This document shows, in pieces, positions 1 to 5,546 of a stretch of DNA of 5,930 nt (position 1 is its first letter; each line of letters opens with the position of its first letter). Both the position numbers and the translations under genes were made by a program. The notes under the pieces are model-generated. The model saw only the letters and a list, made by a program, of their open reading frames with translations. It did not search any database and was not told the DNA's origin. The DNA is from JASFUX01 sp050050115 (lineage in GTDB: Bacteria > Pseudomonadota > Alphaproteobacteria > Caulobacterales > Maricaulaceae): the NCBI GenBank assembly GCA_050050115.1, contig JASFUX010000222.1, forward strand, positions 1 to 5,930, in the 5' to 3' direction.

Positions 1-15
1 CGCCCTCTCAACCAT
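1..15 (-). CDS. Probable start of a divergent leftward gene (five codons only)
   Basis: On the minus strand an ATG at 15-13 opens a frame reading M-V-E-R-A to the window edge. The evidence is its leader: AAGGG (plus-strand CCCTT at 23-27) lies exactly 7 bases before the ATG, in the context AAGGGCGGGTTC-ATG. The dehydrogenase at 1949 has AAGGGACGGTAA-ATG, with the same core and the same spacing. A divergent partner would also explain the roughly 90 bases between here and hemB. Five codons say nothing about function, so none is assigned. The competing reading is that a plus-strand gene ends here, since frame 2 is open from the edge to a TAG at 68-70. Confidence 0.4.
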
Positions 16-105
16 GAACCCGCCCTTGCAAACGCGAGCAGACTTGTTCGTAAAGCGGGAAAACGGATAGACCGGCCCTAGAACCCCGACGATGCGAGAC
101 CGCCG

Positions 106-1089
106 ATGCCCTCCTACCCTGTCGCCCGCCCGAGACGTCTAAGGTCCAGCCCTTGGGTGCGCGCACTCGTGCGCGAAAGCAGACCTTCACGCGATGATCT
201 GGTCTGGGCGATGGTTGTTTCCGATCGTGTCGACGGGCGCGAGCCGGTGCCGGCCATGCCCGGCGTGGACCGCCTGAGCGTCGCGGAAGCAGCCAAGGCG
301 GCGAAGGAAGCGGTGGCGCTGGGCATTCCGGCGCTCGCGCTTTTTCCCAATGTCGATCCGGCGAAGAAAGACAATTTCGGATCCGAAGCCCTAAAGCCGG
401 ACAATCTCGTGGCCGTCGCCGTCAAGGCGATCAAGGACGCCGCGCCCGAGGTCGGCGTGATCACCGACGCCGCGCTCGATCCGTTCACCGATCATGGTCA
501 CGACGGCGTTCTGCGCGAAGGCGTAATCGTCAACGACGAAAGCGTCGCGCGACTAGCCGATGCTTCGGTGGTGCTCGCCGACGCCGGCGCGGACGTGATC
601 GCGCCCTCGGACATGATGGACGGTCGGGTCGGCGCGATCCGCGCGGCGCTTGACGGCGCAGGCCATGAAGGCACGCCTATCCTCTCATATGCCGCAAAAT
701 ATGCATCGGCCTTCTACGGCCCCTACCGCGAGGCCATCGGCACCGCGACTGCACTGCAGGGCGACAAGAAGACCTATCAGATGGATCCCGGCAACGCCGC
801 CGAAGCGCTGCGCGAGGTGGGCCTCGATCTCGAAGAGGGCGCGGACATGGTGATGGTCAAGCCGGGCATGCCCTATCTCGACATCGTCCGCGCAGTCTCC
901 GAGACGTTCGAGGTTCCGACGTTCGCCTTCCAGGTCTCGGGCGAGTACGCGATGCTCATGGCGGCGGCGCAAAACGGCTGGATCGACGAGGAGCGCGCCA
1001 TTCTGGAGACGCTCTCCTGCTTTAAGCGCGCCGGCGCTGCGGGCGTTTTGACCTACTTCGCTCCACGCCTGGCGAAGATGCTCGACTAG
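106..1089 (+). CDS. hemB: Delta-aminolevulinic acid dehydratase (porphobilinogen synthase), zinc-independent type
   Basis: Condenses two 5-aminolevulinate molecules into porphobilinogen in the cytoplasm, the second step of tetrapyrrole (haem, cobalamin) synthesis. The 327 residues match the usual family length and form one TIM-barrel enzyme. Schiff-base lysines are Lys198 (SYAAKYASAFYGPYRE) and Lys252 (MVMVKPGMPYLD). Arg208, Ser278 (FQVSGEY) and Tyr317 (TYFAP) match known substrate-contact positions. The metal segment DAALDPFTDHGHDG (121-134) has Ala123, Asp125 and Asp133 where the E. coli enzyme has its three zinc cysteines, and the protein's only cysteine is Cys305. This is the Pseudomonas-like, magnesium-stimulated class. 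Glu237 sits where the allosteric magnesium glutamate is expected. The ATG at 106 is the only start after the in-frame stop at 79-81, and the conserved N-terminal YPVARPRRLR follows at once. Its ribosome site is weak (GCGAGA at 94-99). The gene faces the next one and shares stop bases with it. Confidence 0.97.
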   Translation: MPSYPVARPRRLRSSPWVRALVRESRPSRDDLVWAMVVSDRVDGREPVPAMPGVDRLSVAEAAKAAKEAVALGIPALALFPNVDPAKKDNFGSEALKPDNLVAVAVKAIKDAAPEVGVITDAALDPFTDHGHDGVLREGVIVNDESVARLADASVVLADAGADVIAPSDMMDGRVGAIRAALDGAGHEGTPILSYAAKYASAFYGPYREAIGTATALQGDKKTYQMDPGNAAEALREVGLDLEEGADMVMVKPGMPYLDIVRAVSETFEVPTFAFQVSGEYAMLMAAAQNGWIDEERAILETLSCFKRAGAAGVLTYFAPRLAKMLD

Positions 1090-1949
1090 CCTCGGCCGGT
1101 CAGGCGCGCCGCCAGGCTCGAGGTATCCCAGCGCCCGCCGCCCATCGCCTGAACGTCCGCATAGAACTGATCGACCAGCGCCGTCGTCGGCAGCCGCGAT
1201 CCGTTCGCTCGCGCCTCTTCGAGTGCGATCCGCAGATCCTTGCGCATCCAGTCGACCGCGAAGCCGAAGTCGTACTCGTCCGCCGCCATCGTCTTTGCGC
1301 GATTGTCCATCTGCCAAGATTGAGCGGCGCCTTTGCCGATCGCGGTGAACACCAGCTCGGGGTCGAGCCCCGCCGCCTTGGCGAAAGCAACGCCCTCAGC
1401 GAGCCCGGCGAGCACGCCGGCGATGCAGATTTGATTGACTGCCTTAGTCAGCTGGCCAGCGCCCGCAGGCCCCATGTGAGTGACCGCTTTCGCGTAGGCG
1501 TTCATGATCAGCTCGGCTTTGGCGAGCGCCTCGGGCTCGCCGCCGCACATGATCGTCAGCTGACCGTTCTCCGCGCCGGCCTGCCCGCCCGAAACCGGAG
1601 CGTCGACGAAGCCGATCCCGCGCGCCCGCGCCTCGACGTCAAGCTCCCGTGCGATCGCCGGAGAGGCCGTCGTGTGATCGACCAGCGCTGCGCCTTTCGG
1701 CATGGCGTCGATCAACGGCGGGGCGACCTCGCGCAGGTCTTTGTCGTCCCCAACGCACATGAAGACGACCTCCGCGCCTTCAGCCGCTTCGGAAAGAGTG
1801 GCCGCCGCCGCGCCGCCGTGGGTCTTCGCCCATTGCGCCGCCTTGGCTTCCGTTCGGTTCCAAACCCGGACGTCGTGGCCGGCCTGGGCGAGGTGGCCGG
1901 CCATGGGGAACCCCATCACGCCGAGCCCAATGAAGGCTGTCTTGGCCAT
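1086..1949 (-). CDS. Beta-hydroxyacid dehydrogenase family NAD(P)-dependent oxidoreductase (3-hydroxyisobutyrate dehydrogenase-like)
   Basis: A soluble dehydrogenase of 287 residues, typical length for the family that includes 3-hydroxyisobutyrate dehydrogenase (valine breakdown), tartronate semialdehyde reductase and succinic/glyoxylate semialdehyde reductases. The N-terminal Rossmann fold carries the nucleotide motif FIGLGVMGFPMA (6-17). Strand two ends in WNRT (30-33). Asn-Arg there, in place of an acidic residue, is the pattern of NADP(H)-preferring members. The substrate loop is DAPVSGGQAGAENGQ (116-130). The catalytic lysine is Lys169 in GAGQLTKAVNQ, with Asn173 nearby, and the helical C-terminal domain carries the family RKDLRIALEEA segment (236-246). 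The ATG at 1949 is fixed by AAGGGA (minus strand of 1956-1961) and by the glycine motif starting at residue 8. The NRT pattern argues mildly against a classic NAD-dependent 3-hydroxyisobutyrate dehydrogenase. The substrate cannot be read from sequence and no pathway partner is adjacent, so no symbol is given. Confidence 0.93.
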   Translation of the reverse strand: MAKTAFIGLGVMGFPMAGHLAQAGHDVRVWNRTEAKAAQWAKTHGGAAAATLSEAAEGAEVVFMCVGDDKDLREVAPPLIDAMPKGAALVDHTTASPAIARELDVEARARGIGFVDAPVSGGQAGAENGQLTIMCGGEPEALAKAELIMNAYAKAVTHMGPAGAGQLTKAVNQICIAGVLAGLAEGVAFAKAAGLDPELVFTAIGKGAAQSWQMDNRAKTMAADEYDFGFAVDWMRKDLRIALEEARANGSRLPTTALVDQFYADVQAMGGGRWDTSSLAARLTGRG

Positions 1950-2073
1950 TTACCGTCCCTTTCCGTATCTCATGGATGCTTGGTAATGTGCCCCCGGCGC
2001 GGATTCCAGGGGGACGAGTTCGCGCATGCAACGCCGGACGCCAAAGGCGGCGCAGGATTGAAGGGGACGGACC
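1950..2073. promoter_or_regulatory. Divergent intergenic region between the dehydrogenase and the acylase
   Basis: This 124-base gap must hold the promoters of both flanking genes, because they point away from each other. I could not identify convincing -35/-10 pairs on either strand. It does show a ribosome site at each end (AAGGGACGG on the minus strand of 1953-1961, AAGGGGACGG at 2061-2070). There is an imperfect hairpin at 1991-2013, and a short CGCC-AAA-GGCG stem at 2039-2049 lies 11 bases before the acylase ribosome site. No operator or riboswitch was recognised. Confidence 0.6.
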
Positions 2074-4452
2074 ATGAGATCATTCATCTTCGGCGCGCTT
2101 AGGCGCGTCCTGTTCGTCGTCATCATGCTGGTGTTCGTGTTCTCGCTGGCCGTCGGCTGGACGATGTGGCGCGTGCGCCTGTCAACCCCGCAGCTCTCCG
2201 GCCAGATCGAGCTTGCGGGCCTTGAAGGCCCTGCGGTGATCGCGCGCGACGAATACGGCGTGCCCCACATCTTCGCCTCGACCGAGGCGGACGTCTTCTT
2301 CGCGCTCGGCTACGCCCACGCGCAGGACCGCATGTTCCAGATGGAGCTGATCCGGCGCGCGGTCGAAGGCCGGCTTTCGGAAATGGTCCCTTCGTTCATC
2401 GGCGGCGAAGCGCTCGTGCGCGCCGACGCGCGTGCTCGGATTCAAGGCAATCACCTCGCCGCTCAGGACATCGCCGACCACCTCGGCCCCGACGTCCGCG
2501 CCGCGGTCGACGCCTACGCCGCCGGCGTCAACGCCCTCATCACGGCGCGGGGCTATACGCCGCCGCCCGAATTCGTGCTGCTGGGAACCAAGCCCGAGCC
2601 CTGGGACGCGGCTGACACCACTGCGGTGTGGGTCTATATGACCGCCGACCTCGCAGACGGCCTCGGCGACGAAATGGAGAACGCTCAGCTGGCGAACGTT
2701 CTGAGCCCTGCTCAGCGTGCGCAGTTCGTCGGCGGCTATCCGCCGTTCGGAGAACGCAGCTTGGCGATGGCCGACATCGCCGCCGCGACCCCGGGGATAT
2801 CTCCTCCCCAGCCGCTCAATGAAGCGCCCGACGCGATCGAGCTTCCTTCCGACGCGGCCGACACCAGCGTGGAGACCGAACCTGGGCCCGGCTCGAACAA
2901 CTGGGTAGTCAACGGCGAGCACACCAACACCGGACTGCCGCTCCTCGCCAATGATCCCCATCTCGGCCTCGGCGCGCCCAGCGTCTGGTACCTGGTGCGC
3001 CTGGCTTTGCCCGAGGGCGAGGTTGTGGGAGTGACCGTGCCCGGCGCGCCGCTCGTGGTGCTGGGACGGAACGATCGGATCGCCTGGGGGTTCACCAACA
3101 CTGGCTACGACGTGGGCGACTATGTGCAGCCCGAGGGCGGCGCCGACGTAACCGCCGAGCGCGACGAGGTGATCAAGGTTCGATACGGCGACGACGTCAC
3201 GGTTCAAGTCCGCGAAGCCGCCGAAGGCGTGGTGCTTGATCCCGCCTATTTCACCTTAGGCGCCTTCTCGGGCGACGTTGTTCTGCGCACGACGACGGAC
3301 GATCGGGCGAACGCCTCGCCGCAGGCGACCTACGACATGATGAGAGCCCGCGACTGGAACGATTTCGTCGAGGCCGGCCGTACTTACGTCGCGCCGATGC
3401 AGAACATGATCTACGCCGACGTGGACGGAAACATCGGCTACATGTCGCCCGGACGCATGCCGACCCGCAATGAAGCCGGCGACTGGACCGGCGAGGTTCC
3501 CTTCGACGCGCTGCCGCGCGTGCTCAACCCGGCCTCGGGCATGATTGCGACGGCCAACAACGAGATCGTGCCGGACGAGTATCCTTACGCGCTCGACGGC
3601 GAATTTTCCGTCTACCGCGTCATGCGGATACATGAGCGGCTTGGCGAGACCTCGCTGCACGACATCGACACCTTCCGCTCGATCCAGCTCGACGTCACCT
3701 CCAGCCTGGCGCGGCGGTTGCTGCCCAGCATCGCGCGCGGCGCGCCGTCGACGGACGAAGGCGCGGCGATCAAACAGATGCTCGTCGACTGGGACGGTGA
3801 AATGTCGATGTCGAGCGCCGAAGCCCTCGCCTACGCCGTCTGGTTCGAAGCGATGCATCCGGCGCTCTACGCCGATGAGCTGGGCCCCTCCTTCGACCAG
3901 TTCGACTATGCGCACCGGGTGTTCCTGGACCGCGTTCTGTCAGGGGAGTGGTCGCAGTGGTGCGATGACGTCTCGACCGAAAGCCAGCGCGAAACCTGCC
4001 CTGAAGCCATCGGCGCGGCGCTTGATGCGGCGGGCGCGACGCTGATTTCCCGGTATGGCCCCGATCCAGCCGATTGGCATTGGGGCGAAGCGCATCCGGC
4101 GGTGTTCGATCACCCGCTGATGACCCGCATGCCGCTTCTCAACCGCTGGTTCGACGTCCGGGCGCCCCACGGCGGGGACGGCTCGACGGTCAATGTCGGC
4201 CATTTCAACTTCGGCGGCGAGGAATACGGCGCCTATCACGGCGCCTCCTACCGGGCGATCTATGATCTCTCCGACCTCGACGCATCGCTCTACATGCATG
4301 CGCCGGGGCAATCGGGCCATCCCCTCTCGCCGCATTATCGCGATCTGGCCCCGCTCTGGTCGGCCGGGGACTACATCAAGGTCGACACCGCATGGGACCT
4401 CGAAGCGCCGCCCCCGGGCATGCGAATCCTCGAGCTGACGCCCACGGAATAA
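2074..4452 (+). CDS. Penicillin acylase family protein (S45 N-terminal nucleophile hydrolase), membrane-anchored
   Basis: An amidohydrolase precursor of 792 residues. Family members self-cleave into alpha and beta chains and hydrolyse amide bonds in beta-lactams, acyl-homoserine lactones or other N-acyl compounds. Residues 1-10 are basic and 11-32 are one hydrophobic helix with no clear Ala-X-Ala cleavage site, so I infer an N-terminal anchor with the enzyme in the periplasm. The alpha-chain block is RDEYGVPHIFA (58-68) with GYAHAQDRMFQMEL (79-92). A Pro/acid-rich linker (about 238-273) leads to the cleavage site GPG/SNNWVV. Ser274 would be the beta-chain nucleophile, followed by LANDPHLGLG (291-300). 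Asn495/496 in TANNE would serve the oxyanion hole, and Asp346/Asp349 lie in the likely calcium loop. Late motifs are DWHWGEAHPAVFDHPL (667-682), GGDGSTVNVGHFNF (700-713) and GQSGHPLSPHYRDL (745-758). AAGGGG at 2061-2066 sets the ATG. The substrate is unknown: the family assignment is firm, the natural role is not. Confidence 0.95.
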   Translation: MRSFIFGALRRVLFVVIMLVFVFSLAVGWTMWRVRLSTPQLSGQIELAGLEGPAVIARDEYGVPHIFASTEADVFFALGYAHAQDRMFQMELIRRAVEGRLSEMVPSFIGGEALVRADARARIQGNHLAAQDIADHLGPDVRAAVDAYAAGVNALITARGYTPPPEFVLLGTKPEPWDAADTTAVWVYMTADLADGLGDEMENAQLANVLSPAQRAQFVGGYPPFGERSLAMADIAAATPGISPPQPLNEAPDAIELPSDAADTSVETEPGPGSNNWVVNGEHTNTGLPLLANDPHLGLGAPSVWYLVRLALPEGEVVGVTVPGAPLVVLGRNDRIAWGFTNTGYDVGDYVQPEGGADVTAERDEVIKVRYGDDVTVQVREAAEGVVLDPAYFTLGAFSGDVVLRTTTDDRANASPQATYDMMRARDWNDFVEAGRTYVAPMQNMIYADVDGNIGYMSPGRMPTRNEAGDWTGEVPFDALPRVLNPASGMIATANNEIVPDEYPYALDGEFSVYRVMRIHERLGETSLHDIDTFRSIQLDVTSSLARRLLPSIARGAPSTDEGAAIKQMLVDWDGEMSMSSAEALAYAVWFEAMHPALYADELGPSFDQFDYAHRVFLDRVLSGEWSQWCDDVSTESQRETCPEAIGAALDAAGATLISRYGPDPADWHWGEAHPAVFDHPLMTRMPLLNRWFDVRAPHGGDGSTVNVGHFNFGGEEYGAYHGASYRAIYDLSDLDASLYMHAPGQSGHPLSPHYRDLAPLWSAGDYIKVDTAWDLEAPPPGMRILELTPTE

Positions 4453-4460
4453 GACCTCAG

Positions 4461-4475
4461 GCAACCAGTTCTTAA
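4461..4475 (+). promoter_or_regulatory. CtrA-like site candidate upstream of motB
   Basis: GCAACCAGTTCTTAA resembles the alphaproteobacterial CtrA recognition pattern TTAA-N7-TTAA. The right tetramer is perfect, the left is GCAA (two of four), and the CCA after it agrees with the common TTAACCAT half-site. CtrA is known to control flagellar genes in Caulobacter and relatives, so the position before motB makes sense. A degenerate site this short can arise by chance, and membership of a CtrA-bearing group is itself inferred. Confidence 0.25.
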
Positions 4476-4515
4476 TCACGATCGGCTTTGATGGTGCGCT
4501 GAGTATTAAGCGTGC

Positions 4516-4520
4516 GGGGA
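4516..4520 (+). promoter_or_regulatory. Ribosome binding site that sets the motB start at 4527
   Basis: GGGGA lies 6 bases before the GTG at 4527. The in-frame GTG at 4512 is upstream of this site and has no purine-rich stretch before it. The surrounding GGGGACG matches the acylase leader (GGGGACG at 2063-2069) and nearly matches the dehydrogenase leader (GGGACG). Confidence 0.7.
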
Positions 4521-4526
4521 CGATCC

Positions 4527-5432
4527 GTGGCGGCGAACAGCGAACGGCCGATCATCATCAAGAAGATCAAGAAAGGCGGCCACGGCCACCACGGCGGCGC
4601 GTGGAAGGTCGCCTACGCCGACTTCGTCACGGCGATGATGGCCTTCTTCCTTCTGATGTGGCTGATCAATACGACGACGCCGGAGCAAAAGCGCGGCATC
4701 GCCGACTATTTCGCTCCCGCGTCCGTCAGCGCCTCGACGTCCGGCTCGGGCTCGATCCTCGGGGGCACCGCCTTGGGCCAGGACGGGGTGCAGGGCCGCG
4801 GCACCTCCTCCGTCATCGAACGTCTCTCCCCGACCACGCGTGAGGACGTGATGGCCCGCGAAGACACCTCGAGCGGCCAGCAACCGACCGAGGAGATTTC
4901 GCAAGACGCCATGACCGCGGCCATGTCCCGGCGCGAGGACGCGATGTTCCAAAGCGCCGAGATGTCGCTGCGTCAGGCGCTGCAGGACATGCCCGAGCTG
5001 GCCGAACTCTCCAAGCACGTCCTGATCGACATCACGCCCGAGGGCCTGCGCATCCAGCTGGTCGACGAGGAAGGTCGGCCGATGTTCGAACCGGGCTCGG
5101 CGCAGCCTACCGATCGCGCGATGACGCTGCTGCGCGCCGTCGGTCAGGTGGTCGCAACCCTGCCCAACCGGGTGACCATCTCCGGACACACCGACGCCGC
5201 GCCGTCCACCGTCGCGGGCTACTCAAACTGGGAGCTGTCGGCCGACCGGTCCAACGCGACGCGAAGGGTCCTCGAAGACGTCGCGCTCGATGCCGACCGG
5301 ATCTACCAGGTCAGCGGGAAAGCCGGCTCCGAGCCGCTCTATCCGGACGACCCCTACCTTCCCGGCAACCGCCGCATCTCGATCGTGCTTCTGCGCGAGG
5401 CGCCGGTGCTGCCGCCTGATCACCGGCTCTAG
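4527..5432 (+). CDS. motB: Flagellar motor stator protein MotB
   Basis: The stator subunit that, with MotA, conducts ions and clamps the torque generator to peptidoglycan. I start at GTG 4527 (301 residues) rather than GTG 4512 (306). The ribosome site precedes 4527, and the conserved ion-carrying aspartate then falls at Asp32, as in E. coli. Domains in order: a short cytoplasmic, lysine- and histidine-rich tail (1-25); one membrane helix with the signature AWKVAYADFVTAMMAFF (25-41); the plug TPEQKRGIADYF (51-62); and a Ser/Gly linker (about 65-95). A hydrophilic, partly helical stretch follows, then an OmpA-like peptidoglycan-binding domain (about 163-290) with SGHTDA (219-224), NWELSADRS (234-242) and GNRRISIVL (280-288). 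The lack of a sodium-type PomB sequence suggests proton drive, an inference. No motA is adjacent, as in Caulobacter where the two genes are apart, so MotA must come from elsewhere in the genome. Expression is likely tied to flagellar control. Confidence 0.96.
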   Translation: MAANSERPIIIKKIKKGGHGHHGGAWKVAYADFVTAMMAFFLLMWLINTTTPEQKRGIADYFAPASVSASTSGSGSILGGTALGQDGVQGRGTSSVIERLSPTTREDVMAREDTSSGQQPTEEISQDAMTAAMSRREDAMFQSAEMSLRQALQDMPELAELSKHVLIDITPEGLRIQLVDEEGRPMFEPGSAQPTDRAMTLLRAVGQVVATLPNRVTISGHTDAAPSTVAGYSNWELSADRSNATRRVLEDVALDADRIYQVSGKAGSEPLYPDDPYLPGNRRISIVLLREAPVLPPDHRL

Positions 5433-5546
5433 CCTCCTTCCGCGCTGAACCGTCCGGCGCACCGCCCTTGCCTCCGGCGCGCGAGTGCGTGATAGCCTCA
5501 CCGGCTTGCGCGCTGGCGCGCGTGTCCGCTGCGGGGCGCCCAACCA
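5433..5546. other. Intergenic region between motB and the permease
   Basis: A 114-base gap with no recognisable gene. It holds two copies of TCCGGCGC (5453-5460 and 5473-5480) exactly 20 bases apart, and a small hairpin GCGCG-CTGG-CGCGC at 5508-5521 with no T-run after it, so not a convincing terminator. TTGCCT (5468-5473), 17 bases and GATAGC (5491-5496) make a very weak promoter candidate. Confidence 0.4.

Larger units (their letters stand above)
4453..4526. other. Intergenic region between the acylase and motB
   Basis: A 74-base gap that holds no gene. I found no stem followed by a T-run, so transcription from the acylase may continue into motB. Two TTAA tetramers (4472-4475 and 4506-4509) make it locally AT-richer than the flanking genes, which suits a promoter. 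CTCAG (4456-4460) and CTGAG (4499-4503) are complementary but 38 bases apart, too far to be a terminator. Confidence 0.5.

Noticed and set aside
2..70. A plus-strand frame open from the left edge to TAG at 68-70, which could be the tail of an upstream gene
   Set aside because: Twenty-two codons are too few to judge, codon use is only moderately GC-ended, and the divergent minus-strand start at 15 with a good ribosome site is the better explanation.
44..71. TTGTTC (44-49) and GATAGA (66-71) as a hemB promoter
   Set aside because: Only three of six bases match in each box and the spacer is 16. It is too weak to list as a feature, though its place before hemB is sensible.
1081..1140. A possible bidirectional terminator at the hemB/dehydrogenase junction
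   Set aside because: No stem with a T-run is present, and the stops overlap, leaving no intergenic space.
685..1317. A 210-codon minus-strand open frame across the 3' ends of hemB and the dehydrogenase
   Set aside because: It is out of frame with the real dehydrogenase and antisense to conserved HemB sequence, with Arg/Gly-rich content.
1320..2102. A 260-codon plus-strand open frame opposite the dehydrogenase
   Set aside because: It has an arginine-rich, low-meaning composition, overlaps both the divergent region and the acylase start, and mirrors a gene with clear Rossmann motifs. It is a shadow frame.
2182..3207. A 341-codon minus-strand open frame opposite the acylase
   Set aside because: It lies wholly inside a gene with clear S45 motifs, and its protein is Arg/Gly/Val/His-rich with no recognisable domain. 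Long antisense frames are expected in GC-rich coding DNA.
4506..5189. A 227-codon minus-strand open frame opposite motB
   Set aside because: It is an antisense shadow of an unmistakable MotB, with no motif of its own.
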